Part shown: in pieces, positions 8,708-16,524 of the stretch
Position numbering within the stretch: position 1 is the stretch's first letter
How the letters are laid out: the number at the start of each line of letters is the position of its first letter
Translations under genes and position numbers: made by a program
DNA from: WTFY01 sp965205685
GTDB taxonomy: Bacteria > Pseudomonadota > Gammaproteobacteria > UBA4575
Length of the DNA: 64,000 nt
NCBI GenBank assembly: GCA_965205685.1
Contig: OZ242174.1
Coordinates: 620,001 to 684,000, forward strand
Reading direction: 5' to 3'
Notes under the pieces: generated by a model
Told to the model about the DNA's origin: nothing
Databases searched by the model: none
What the model saw: only the letters and a program-made list of their open reading frames with translations

Positions 8708-9562
8708 TCACTCGAAGCGCATGGAGAGATCCACTGCCTGAATGTTCTTGGTGATGGCCCCGACGGAAATGTACTGCACCCCGGTCTTGGCCACCTCGCG
8801 GACATTGTCCAGGTTGATGCTCCCCGAAGCCTCCAGTTTTTTGCGGTCCTTGTTCAGGGCCACGGCCGCCTGCAGCTCGGACAGGGAGAAGTTGTCCAGC
8901 AAAATCACATCCACCTCGGTTTCCAGGGCCTCTTCAAGCTCCTCGCAGTTCTCGACCTCGATTTCAATTTTCAGCGCCGGGAAATGCTTTTTGGCCAGTC
9001 CCGCCGCCTTGCCAATCGAGCCTGCAGTGGCTATGTGATTCTCCTTGATCAGAATGACGTCGTAGAGTCCCATCCGGTGGTTCATGCCACCACCGCACTG
9101 GACGGCATACTTCTGTGCGTAGCGCATCCCCGGCAGGGTTTTGCGGGTGTCCAGAATTTGTGCGGAAGTTCCCGAGATGCGCTCCACGAATTTTCGGGTG
9201 CAGGTGGCCGTCGCCGACAGGGTCGCCAGGAAGTTCAGCGCGGTGCGTTCCGCACTGAGAATCGCTTTTGCCGAGCCCTCCATGGTGCACACGGTCGCAT
9301 CTTTTTCGATGGCATCGCCGTCCTGCATTTTCCAGTCGACCTGCAGGTCGGTATCCAGCTGGTGCAGGGTCTCGTTAAACCAGTGCTGGCCGCACAGGAC
9401 CGCCTCCTCCCGGCAGATCACCTCAGCGCGGGCCTGCTCCCCGGTGTTGAACAGCGACGCCGTCACATCCCCCTGGCCGATGTCCTCTTTCAAGGCAGCC
9501 CGCACGGTGCGCCAGATGTCTTTCAGCGCATCCTCGCTATGGGCGGCAGGTTTCATTTCCAC
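8708..9562 (-). CDS. nadC: nicotinate-nucleotide pyrophosphorylase (carboxylating), quinolinate phosphoribosyltransferase
   Basis: A 284-residue protein of normal length. It converts quinolinate and PRPP to nicotinate mononucleotide in de novo NAD synthesis. Recognisable blocks are EDIGQGDVTASLF at the N-terminus, LSAERTALNFLATLSATAT, LDTRKTLPGMRYAQKYAV with the substrate-binding Arg and Lys, CGGGMNHRMGLYDVILIKENH, and the barrel end VQYISVGAITKN. nadA and nadB are not in the window. It runs convergently with mazG, leaving an 18-base gap. Confidence 0.96.
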   Translation of the reverse strand: MEMKPAAHSEDALKDIWRTVRAALKEDIGQGDVTASLFNTGEQARAEVICREEAVLCGQHWFNETLHQLDTDLQVDWKMQDGDAIEKDATVCTMEGSAKAILSAERTALNFLATLSATATCTRKFVERISGTSAQILDTRKTLPGMRYAQKYAVQCGGGMNHRMGLYDVILIKENHIATAGSIGKAAGLAKKHFPALKIEIEVENCEELEEALETEVDVILLDNFSLSELQAAVALNKDRKKLEASGSINLDNVREVAKTGVQYISVGAITKNIQAVDLSMRFE

Positions 9563-9753
9563 ACCTTATTTTCATAGCGGTTCCCTGCGGTACGTTCGTT
9601 ACTGGCTTTCATTTATGCTCGGCAACGTGTGGATTCCTCATGAACGGACCGGGTGGCGGAAGCCGGTCATGTATCCCATTGCAGGCACCGCCTGTACACT
9701 CCGGTCAGACAGCTCCTGCTTGCAATGCTACCCCGAAAACGGGAGTATATCTA

Positions 9754-10743
9754 ATGGCCACGGACTTGCCTCTTAAGCGCTTCCAAATCAAGGCGTTATC
9801 CCACCAGGATGCACAGCAAACCTTAAAGCACGACGTGCTGGAGGGCATGCTGTGTGCACCGCGCAGCCTGCCGCCTAAGTACTTCTACGACGAGGCCGGC
9901 TCGAGGCTGTTCGATGCCATCTGCAAGACCCGGCACTACTACCTGACCCGCACCGAGTCCGCGCTGCTGAAACGGCATGCCGATGAGATCATTGCTGCTG
10001 CGCGACCGCGGACCTGCGTGGAACTGGGTGCAGGAACCTCCGTGAAAACGGAAATCCTGCTCTCCGGGCTGGCAGCCGGTTCACGACCCTTCACCTATGT
10101 GCCGATCGATGTTTGCGAGGAGATGCTGATCGAATCCGCTGCGCGCCTGCTGTACCACTACCCCCGATTGCGAATCGAAGCCCTGGCAGGCGAGTACCTG
10201 AGTGCCCTTCACGCCCTGCCCAGGCTCGACGGGCCGGTACTGTTTGTCTTCATCGGCAGTTCGATCGGCAATTTCACCGAAGCCGAGGCGATGGAGCTTC
10301 TCGCCGGGGTGTCCGGGATCATGGGTCCCGAGGATGCCTTTTTGCTGGGCCTGGACCGGGTCAAGGACAGGAAGATCCTCGAGCAGGCCTATGATGATGA
10401 CGAAGGCATCACGGCCCAGTTCAACCTGAACGTGCTGCAGGTGCTGAACACCCGTCTGGGAGGAAATTTCAGGCTCGAGAACTTCTCGCACCGCGCCGTC
10501 TATCAGGAGGCCCGGGAACAGATCGAGATGTATCTGGTGGCCCGGCAGGCCCAGCAGGTTTCGCTGGCAGATCTCGGCGAGACCCTGGACATTGCAGCGG
10601 GGGAGACGATCCTGACCGAAATCAGCCGAAAGTACACCCGCGCCTCCATTCGCCACCTGCTCGAAGGAAGTGCCCTCAGCGAGGACATGCACTTCGCACC
10701 CGACGATGAGCAATTTTCGCTGGTGCTTGCAAGAAAACGATGA
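9754..10743 (+). CDS. egtD: EgtD-family L-histidine N-alpha-methyltransferase
   Basis: A 329-residue SAM-dependent methyltransferase. The ATG at 9754 is chosen because GGGAG lies eight bases upstream and family homology starts soon after. The SAM-binding motif reads ELGAGTSVKTEILL, then VPIDV, VFIGSSIGNF, and the EgtD-typical C-terminal part LGGNFRLENFSHRAVY with IEMYLVARQ and GETILTEISRKY. EgtD trimethylates histidine to hercynine, the first step to ergothioneine. No egtB or sulfur-insertion partner lies nearby, so the final product in this organism is uncertain. It converges with argF. Confidence 0.88.
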   Translation: MATDLPLKRFQIKALSHQDAQQTLKHDVLEGMLCAPRSLPPKYFYDEAGSRLFDAICKTRHYYLTRTESALLKRHADEIIAAARPRTCVELGAGTSVKTEILLSGLAAGSRPFTYVPIDVCEEMLIESAARLLYHYPRLRIEALAGEYLSALHALPRLDGPVLFVFIGSSIGNFTEAEAMELLAGVSGIMGPEDAFLLGLDRVKDRKILEQAYDDDEGITAQFNLNVLQVLNTRLGGNFRLENFSHRAVYQEAREQIEMYLVARQAQQVSLADLGETLDIAAGETILTEISRKYTRASIRHLLEGSALSEDMHFAPDDEQFSLVLARKR

Positions 10744-10755
10744 CGCCGGGCAGCG

Positions 10756-10772
10756 GATGCACCCGGTGCATC
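10756..10772. repeat. inverted repeat between convergent egtD and argF
   Basis: A perfect 7-bp stem, GATGCAC and GTGCATC, with a three-base loop CCG. It lies between the two stop codons and touches the end of argF. No T tract follows on either strand, so terminator function is possible but unproven. Confidence 0.35.
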
Positions 10773-11673
10773 AGCCCATCAGCATTTCAAGCAGGGCCTT
10801 TTGCGCGTGGAGCCGGTTTTCCGCCTCGTCCCAGACCACACTTTGCGGGCCGTTCAGGACTCCTTCAGTGACCTCTTCATCCCGGTGTGCAGGCAGGCAG
10901 TGCATGAACAGCACATCCTTGCTTGCCAGTGCCATCAGGGACTCGTTCACCTGGTAGGCCTTGAACACGTCCAGGCGTTCATCGGCTTCCTGCTCCTGCC
11001 CCATGCTGGCCCACACGTCGGTAACGACCAGGTCAGCCCCTTCTACCGCAGCCGCAGCCTCGCCCATCAGACGGATGCGATCTCCGGCGGGCTCCAGCAC
11101 AGAGGCCTTGGGAGAATACTTTTCAGGGCAGGCAATGTTCAGCTGGAAGTCGAACTGGCACGCCGCATTGATGTAGGAATGACACATGTTATTGCCGTCT
11201 CCCACCCAGGCGACCGTGGCCCCGCGGATGCTGCCCCGGTGTTCCAGCCAGGTCTGCATGTCGGCCAGCAGCTGGCACGGGTGATAGCGGTCGGTGAGCC
11301 CGTTGATGACGGGCACCGAGGAATGTGCAGCAAACGTCTCGACGTTGGCATGCTCATAGGTGCGAATCAGCACCGCATCCACCATTCGGGACAGTACCCG
11401 TGCACTGTCCTCGATGGGCTCGCCGCGACCGAACTGGGTGTCGCGGGGAGACAGGAACATCGCCTGTCCGCCCAGCTGAATCATGCCCGTCTCAAACGAC
11501 ACGCGGGTGCGGGTGGAGGACTTGTCAAAGACCATGGCCAGTGTCTTTTGCGCCAGCGGGGTATGGGCCTTGCCGGCTCTCAGCCACTCCTTCAGCTCGA
11601 TCGCTCGCGCCAGCAGGTCTTGCAGCGTCTGCGGTGCAAGATCCAGCAGGCTGAGAAAATGACGCGTACTCAT
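10771..11673 (-). CDS. argF: ornithine carbamoyltransferase
   Basis: A 300-residue enzyme that makes citrulline from ornithine and carbamoyl phosphate. The carbamoyl-phosphate site DKSSTRTRVSFETGM is intact, as are HPCQLLADMQT, the ornithine-binding region DVWASMGQE and the C-terminal MHCLPAHRDEEVT with its catalytic Cys. The start ATG at 11673 overlaps the argD stop as ATGA, so argD and argF are translationally coupled. The frame is open further upstream inside argD, but homology begins at MSTRHFLSL. With argG at 20,970 it covers two late steps of arginine synthesis. Confidence 0.96.
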   Translation of the reverse strand: MSTRHFLSLLDLAPQTLQDLLARAIELKEWLRAGKAHTPLAQKTLAMVFDKSSTRTRVSFETGMIQLGGQAMFLSPRDTQFGRGEPIEDSARVLSRMVDAVLIRTYEHANVETFAAHSSVPVINGLTDRYHPCQLLADMQTWLEHRGSIRGATVAWVGDGNNMCHSYINAACQFDFQLNIACPEKYSPKASVLEPAGDRIRLMGEAAAAVEGADLVVTDVWASMGQEQEADERLDVFKAYQVNESLMALASKDVLFMHCLPAHRDEEVTEGVLNGPQSVVWDEAENRLHAQKALLEMLMG

Positions 11674-12884
11674 GGCAGGTCCCCGTTGCCCGGTTTCCCG
11701 GATTCGGCAAAGCGCTGGATGCAGCCGGCCAGGATGTTGACGAGCTGGTCGGCCTGGTCCTGCTCCAGGATCAGGGGCGGCAGCAATCGTATGACGCGCT
11801 CTGCGGTCACGTTGATCAGCAGCTTCTGCTCCAGGCACAGATCGACCAGCGGTGCGCAGGGTTGTGCAAGTTCAATCGCAAGGATCAGGCCCTTGCCGCG
11901 AATTTCCCGAACACTGGCGCAGTCCGAAAGTCGGGCCCGGAGCGCGCCGAGCAGGTAGTCCCCCAGCTCGCGGGCACGCGAACACAGGTCCTGGTGCTCG
12001 ATGGCGTCCAGTGTTGCGAGCGCGGCCCGGCAGGCCAGCGGATTTCCGCCGAACGTGGAGCCGTGGGCTCCGGGCGAGAACAGTTCAGCCACGGGCTGGC
12101 GGGCCAGGCACACCCCGATCGGCACCCCGTTTGCCAATCCCTTGGCGGTGACCGCGATGTCCGGGAGCACGGCCTCGTGCTGGTAGCAGAACCACTTTCC
12201 GGTGCGCCCGTTGCCGGTCTGTACCTCATCCAGGATCAGCAGCGCCTCGTGGTGGTCGCACAGGGCGCGCAGCCCGGACAGGTAGCCCGGGCTTGGGATG
12301 TTGATTCCGCCCTCACACTGGATCGGTTCCACCAGTACGGCCGAGCCCCCCGGATTTTCCTCCAGGGCAGCCTGCACGGCCTCCAGGTCATCGTAGGGCA
12401 CACGTGTAAAACCGGGCAGCAAAGGTTCGAATCCGGACTGGAACGCCGGGTTTCCTGTCGCCGTCAGGGCTGCCAGGGTACGCCCGTGGAAGCTGTTTTC
12501 GGTGACGATGACCCGTGCGTCCGGTTGCTTGCGTGCATGGGCATGTCGTCGGGCCAGCTTGATCGCGGCCTCGATGGCCTCTGCACCGGAATTGCAGAAA
12601 AAAGCCGCATCCAGTCCCGACACCTGGCAAAGCCGTGCCGCCAGTTCTTCCTGCAACGGGATCGCGTAGATGTTGGAGGTATGCATGAGCTTGGCGCTTT
12701 GCTCGGCAATGGCCGCACTCACGGCCGGGTGCGCGTGGCCCAGGCCGCAGACCGCAAGCCCTGACAGTGCATCGAGATAGCGCCCGTTCTTATCGTCTGC
12801 GGCATACAGCCAGACCCCTTCGCCGCGTTCGAACGCGACCGGTTTGCGCGCATAGGTGCTCATCAAGTGTTTACTGTCCATCAC
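11670..12884 (-). CDS. argD: acetylornithine aminotransferase
   Basis: A 404-residue class III PLP aminotransferase, the usual ArgD length. N-terminal ERGEGVWLYAADDKNGRYLD, the FFCNSGAEAIEAAIKLAR block, LILDEVQTGNGRTG with the PLP-contacting Asp, and the Schiff-base Lys in DIAVTAKGLANGVPIG are all present. It converts N-acetylglutamate semialdehyde to N-acetylornithine and often also serves as the succinyldiaminopimelate aminotransferase for lysine. It is the first gene of an argD-argF operon. ATG at 12884 or 12881 could be the start. Confidence 0.94.
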   Translation of the reverse strand: MMDSKHLMSTYARKPVAFERGEGVWLYAADDKNGRYLDALSGLAVCGLGHAHPAVSAAIAEQSAKLMHTSNIYAIPLQEELAARLCQVSGLDAAFFCNSGAEAIEAAIKLARRHAHARKQPDARVIVTENSFHGRTLAALTATGNPAFQSGFEPLLPGFTRVPYDDLEAVQAALEENPGGSAVLVEPIQCEGGINIPSPGYLSGLRALCDHHEALLILDEVQTGNGRTGKWFCYQHEAVLPDIAVTAKGLANGVPIGVCLARQPVAELFSPGAHGSTFGGNPLACRAALATLDAIEHQDLCSRARELGDYLLGALRARLSDCASVREIRGKGLILAIELAQPCAPLVDLCLEQKLLINVTAERVIRLLPPLILEQDQADQLVNILAGCIQRFAESGKPGNGDLP

Positions 12885-12912
12885 GATCTGTCACATTGTC
12901 ATTCAAATATAT

Positions 12913-12942
12913 AAATAAAAACGGCAGCCACTCGGGCCGCCG
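12913..12942 (-). terminator. Rho-independent terminator downstream of the PuuD-like gene
   Basis: Read on the minus strand, an 8-bp stem with one G-T pair (positions 12942-12935 with 12929-12922) closes a 5-base loop and is followed directly by TTTTTATTT. It stands 87 bases past the stop codon of the gene at 13029-13613 and upstream of argD, so it should separate those two units. Confidence 0.75.
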
Positions 12943-12989
12943 GAATGCATGTTCACACTTTTTGTCTGGCGATCAGTAGAAGCCGGGTG

Positions 12990-13021
12990 CGAACTGCAGG
13001 TCAGGCGCGACCTGCGGTTCG
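12990..13021. repeat. 13-bp imperfect inverted repeat just past the PuuD-like gene
   Basis: CGAACTGCAGGTC at 12990-13002 pairs with GACCTGCGGTTCG at 13009-13021, with one mismatch-type pair and a 6-base loop. It starts eight bases beyond the stop codon. There is no T tract, so it is more likely an mRNA 3'-end stabilising hairpin in front of the true terminator at 12913-12942. Confidence 0.5.
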
Positions 13022-13028
13022 CCTAATC

Positions 13029-13613
13029 TCAAATAAAGAAACCATGACCGGCTGCAACCATGCATGCCAGCATGGGGATCGAAAGGAGGGTATTGGTTCG
13101 CGAGGCCATGAAGGCGACCTGCTTGGCCTTGGCCTTTTCATCATCGCTGGCCTGCACCATGCCAAGCACTTTTTTCTGGTTGGGCCAGATCAGCACCCAG
13201 ACATTGAAGATCATGATGGTGCCCAGCCAGGCGCCGACACCGATCGTCGTGATTCCCTCGGTCGCAAAGAAGTTCTGGTTAAAGCCACCGACATACTCGA
13301 GGGCCCAGGCCCCCGTCAACCAAGTGACGACCGCAGCCCAGCGAAACCACAGCAGTGCACGGGGCGCCACATACTTGCCGATCGCGGCCGGACCCGGTCC
13401 GGACTGGTCTGCCGTTGCCTCGCCCATGGCCGGAACCTGTACGAAATTGAAGTAGTACAGCAGACCGATCCAGACGATGCCGGCCAGGACGTGCAGCCAC
13501 ACAGCCAGGGACCATGCCACCAGCTCAATCGCAGGCGCAAAACCAAGACCGATCAAAATCGAAAGGACGACACCCGCAACGATCGTGCCCGTAATTGAGT
13601 TCAGGGGGTTCAT
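13029..13613 (-). CDS. PuuD-like (urate hydroxylase membrane-domain family) integral membrane protein
   Basis: A 194-residue protein with four or five hydrophobic helices. LAVWLHVLAGIVWIGLLYYFNFVQVP, with a His inside a helix, resembles the membrane domain of the family annotated as urate hydroxylase PuuD. Full-length PuuD carries a C-terminal cytochrome c domain, and this protein has no CxxCH, so urate oxidation is not implied. Conserved His and Trp residues in helices could bind haem. The ATG at 13613 follows AGGAG. A group II intron is inserted 36 bases upstream in its leader, on the same strand. Confidence 0.65.
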   Translation of the reverse strand: MNPLNSITGTIVAGVVLSILIGLGFAPAIELVAWSLAVWLHVLAGIVWIGLLYYFNFVQVPAMGEATADQSGPGPAAIGKYVAPRALLWFRWAAVVTWLTGAWALEYVGGFNQNFFATEGITTIGVGAWLGTIMIFNVWVLIWPNQKKVLGMVQASDDEKAKAKQVAFMASRTNTLLSIPMLACMVAAGHGFFI

Positions 13614-13689
13614 GCCATACTCCTATTCAAAAGCTTTCCACTGTCTGTGTCGGGTAAGGGGCAGCCGTTACTGGCTGCCCCTCCCCTAG

Positions 13690-13723
13690 GAACCGTGCAT
13701 GCGAGTTTCCCCGCACACGGCTC
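13690..13723 (-). ncRNA. group II intron domain V (with domain VI at 13649-13689)
   Basis: On the minus strand this 34-base hairpin begins GAGCCGTGTGCG and ends GCATGCACGGTTC around a GAAA tetraloop. It contains the catalytic AGC triad at bases 2-4. Length and pattern agree with bacterial group II domain V. The following GGGGCAGCC/GGCTGCCCC stem is domain VI. Confidence 0.88.
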
Positions 13724-13738
13724 GAGCCTTTGCAAAGC

Positions 13739-15433
13739 CTACCGAAGTAGGCCAGCTACGTCACCTGTTTTCTGGTGGTGAACCTGATTGTGACAGGTTG
13801 GGTGTAACAACACGAGGTTGTCCGGCGAATCGCTTCCGCCGCAATTGCGCGGTACGACATGGTGGACATGCCACCCGGTCTCCTGCGTGATTGCAGCCTG
13901 GCAACTCGCACACAACCCTACCTGCCGGTCAAAGAGTGTCTTCAGCAGTTTCCGGTTTTTGAGCACTTGGCTCATCGCCTTCAACCGCCGGGACTCACCG
14001 TACGCGTCATGTTCTGGATCAAACGGATTGTAGTCCGCCCTCACCTTCACATGACGCCGGATCGGAACCTCCGATGCAAGCATCAGGGTCCATCTCTTCT
14101 TCTCGCCCAACCGGTTCACTTCCCAGTCGGCGAACCTCCAGTCGCGAGGCCCGATGGTGGACCAGTACCGGCCCTTGATCCATCGACGCCCTTTGCGGGG
14201 GTGCCGCCTTTTCGCCCAGCGCCATAAGGCGTTGAACGTTTGGTAATCGACATAACTGAACGCCTTCTTGGCAACGATCGCCCGGTGATAGTTGGTCCAC
14301 CCCCGAAGGAGTGGATTCAACTGCCGGATGACAATTGCCTGTTTTGACGTCGCATTCGATTTGACGGTCTCTCGCACCTTGTCCAGAAACGCTTTCACGT
14401 TTTCTTTCGAAGGTTTGATCAACAATTTGCCCGCATACTTGCGGACATTGAAGCCGAGAAAGTCAAACCCTTGGTCTATGTGTACCACTCTGGTTTTGGC
14501 CGATGAGAGCCGAAGCCCTCTTTCCGCCAGAAACTCAGAGACCAGCGGGACCACTTCTTCCTCCAGCAACTCTTTCGAGATGCCGGTGATCACGAAGTCG
14601 TCCGCGTAGCGCACAAGATTGACCTTATGTCGATAGGCCTTGGCACTGTCAGGAGCGCCGAAGCGCTCTGCCAGTAACGGCCCGAGACCGTCCAAAGCCA
14701 GGTTCGCCAGTGTGGGCGAGATGATCCCGCCCTGCGGCGTCCCCGACTCGGTCGGCTCGAACCGACCGAAGTCAATGACCCCGGCCTTCAGCCATTTACC
14801 CAGCATGACCCTGTCCATTGGGACATGATCAAGCAGCCATGCGTGACTCAAATGGTCGAAACATCCTTCGATGTCGGCTTCCAACACCCACTGGGAGTTG
14901 CAACTGCGGGCCAGTACAATGAAGCACTGCCCGATCGCATCCGCCGTGGACCGGCCGATCCGAAACCCGTAGGAGTTCTGATCGCCCGTCGTTTCCGCCA
15001 CCGGGGCCAAGGCCAGCAGGTACAATGCCTGCATCGCCCGATCCCGCATCGTCGGAATGCCCAGACTGCGCATCTTTCCGTTGGCCTTCGGGATCCGCAC
15101 ACGCCGCAGGGGCGAGGGGCGGTATCCGCGACGGTTCAGCGAATCGATCGCGTCACGCTTGGACTTTGGCGTCGTCCAGAGCTCGTTGTCCACACCTGCA
15201 GTCAACTTGCCCTGGTTTTCAGTAACCCGTCTTACGGCCAACGCCTTGCCGCAAAACGACCGGGTCAGCATCCGTTGCAAGGCTTGCACCTCGCGCCATT
15301 TGCCGTCCCGGGCAGCCTTCGCGATGCGAACCTGCATGCCCCTGACTGTCTTGCGCACACGACCCCAGTCAATCTGGTGCCACTGCGCCGGACAGCGTGA
15401 GGATGCAGACATCACGTTGTAATGCACTTTCAT
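13739..15433 (-). CDS. ltrA: group II intron-encoded reverse transcriptase/maturase with HNH endonuclease
   Basis: A 564-residue protein. The N-terminal RT-0 region WHQIDWGRVRKTVRGMQ leads into RT domains with GIPTMRDRAMQALYLLAL, ADIEGCFDHL, SGTPQGGIISPTLANL and the catalytic YADD at 276-279. The maturase (X) region includes LNPLLRGWTNYHR. The C-terminal HNH zinc-finger endonuclease reads CASC, then WHVHHVVPRNCGG and LVLLHPTCHNQVHH. All catalytic motifs are intact. AGGAGGAT sits six bases before the ATG. It lies in intron domain IV and should promote splicing and retrohoming. Confidence 0.95.
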   Translation of the reverse strand: MKVHYNVMSASSRCPAQWHQIDWGRVRKTVRGMQVRIAKAARDGKWREVQALQRMLTRSFCGKALAVRRVTENQGKLTAGVDNELWTTPKSKRDAIDSLNRRGYRPSPLRRVRIPKANGKMRSLGIPTMRDRAMQALYLLALAPVAETTGDQNSYGFRIGRSTADAIGQCFIVLARSCNSQWVLEADIEGCFDHLSHAWLLDHVPMDRVMLGKWLKAGVIDFGRFEPTESGTPQGGIISPTLANLALDGLGPLLAERFGAPDSAKAYRHKVNLVRYADDFVITGISKELLEEEVVPLVSEFLAERGLRLSSAKTRVVHIDQGFDFLGFNVRKYAGKLLIKPSKENVKAFLDKVRETVKSNATSKQAIVIRQLNPLLRGWTNYHRAIVAKKAFSYVDYQTFNALWRWAKRRHPRKGRRWIKGRYWSTIGPRDWRFADWEVNRLGEKKRWTLMLASEVPIRRHVKVRADYNPFDPEHDAYGESRRLKAMSQVLKNRKLLKTLFDRQVGLCASCQAAITQETGWHVHHVVPRNCGGSDSPDNLVLLHPTCHNQVHHQKTGDVAGLLR

Positions 15434-16458
15434 GCTATCCTCCTCTGCGGGAGGACGGACCCCGGCCCGAAGGGCGGGATTTCACCGTCCTCCGGTTTGG
15501 TTGGAATCCCCGGGATGGCGTGAGCCGTTCCGGGTTTCCCAAGGGGTTCAGCCTGTCGTCTCGCGACGAAAGACCAGATGGAAGTGGGCACGGCTTTCGC
15601 CGCCGGACATGTTACATTCCGGTATCCCCGCCATTACAGCAGGGCATTCGCTTTCTCCATCCTCCTCTACCCGCTATCGCTACAGATTGCCTTGCGGCGC
15701 TCCTGCCCGCGAGAACGAATTCTCTGGGCGCGATGACGGGCTTACCGAGTTCCATCTGAACAACACGACGGGGGTGGGTGGGATCTATTCGCCGGTCACG
15801 TGTATGGCAGTGTGTTCCCATTTCGAAGGGGAACATCCCGTGACATACCGTTTTGATTCAAGCGCATCAGCTACGTTTCGCTTGTTACAGCTAACGACGT
15901 TTACCAATCCTTCACCTTGCGGTTCACCCGTCCCGCCAGCCTGGCGTCTCATCCACCGGTAGCTGGTGAAATCCACACTGATCCTCGCGGATTCTGTGTG
16001 CCTCGAAAGGGACTACGTTGTCGGGGCGCTTCACACCCGGCTGTTGCCAGCCGCGCGCTGCCCCTAGGCTGTTGGAAACTGCATTCCAAGTCATCTATCA
16101 ATCCTTTCGGATTGACCTGACAATTGTTCAGACAGCTTATGCATGCCTGTCGCTCTCTGGCTCCGTGCCGCGGCAGACGGACGCCTACCTTGCACACACG
16201 GTTGTTCCATCCAGTGTCACCGAAGTTCCACCGTTCCTTCCTCACTTGCCATACCCCGCAACGGGATATGGATCGCTTGGAATCCAGCGCCCATAAAGGA
16301 CGGGAACACGCCCTTGAGCGCAGGACCGGACTGGCGAGATCAGTCCGGTAGAAGCAAGAGTTGACGGTCTCTAAGGACTGTCATTCCTGCTTCCCTCCGG
16401 TCATCGCTTTCGCGGGACCGGTATTTTTATGCGTCTCGTCGCACTCGAAACTGCTGTT

Positions 16459-16486
16459 TTGACTTGTTGTGCATGGGTATTATAAC
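16459..16486 (+). promoter_or_regulatory. sigma-70-type promoter for the hyuB-asnB unit
   Basis: TTGACT (16459-16464), a 16-base spacer, then TATAAC (16481-16486), about 38 bases upstream of the hyuB start. It overlaps the minus-strand -10 for the PuuD-like gene, so the two promoters diverge from nearly the same bases. Confidence 0.6.
16479..16484 (-). promoter_or_regulatory. -10 box of the intron-containing PuuD-like transcript
   Basis: A perfect TATAAT on the minus strand, with a weak -35 (TTAAGT) 17 bases upstream. Transcription would begin near 16472, leaving a 5' exon of roughly 28 bases before the intron. Confidence 0.5.
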
Positions 16487-16524
16487 GAATCCGCCCGCTA
16501 AACTTAACCATTTATGGCCACCAC

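Larger units (their letters stand above)
13649..16444 (-). mobile_element. complete group II intron (about 2.8 kb) with intron-encoded protein
   Basis: Read on the minus strand the element starts GTGCGAC at 16444 (group II 5' consensus GUGYG) and ends TTACCCGAC at 13649. A long non-coding 5' part (15434-16444) would form domains I-III and part of IV. The reverse transcriptase reading frame follows, then a 34-base domain V (13690-13723) and a domain VI hairpin with a bulged A at 13655, seven bases from the 3' end, as expected for the branch point. All parts look intact, so it may still splice. Ends are inferred from consensus, not from an empty site. Confidence 0.85.

Noticed and set aside
9640..9753. 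A 38-codon N-terminal extension of the EgtD-like gene
   Set aside because: ATG 9754 has GGGAG at the right distance and the extra residues do not resemble the family.
15434..16440. Several short open frames in the 1 kb before the intron reverse transcriptase
   Set aside because: This stretch is the ribozyme 5' part of the group II intron; the peptides have no family features.
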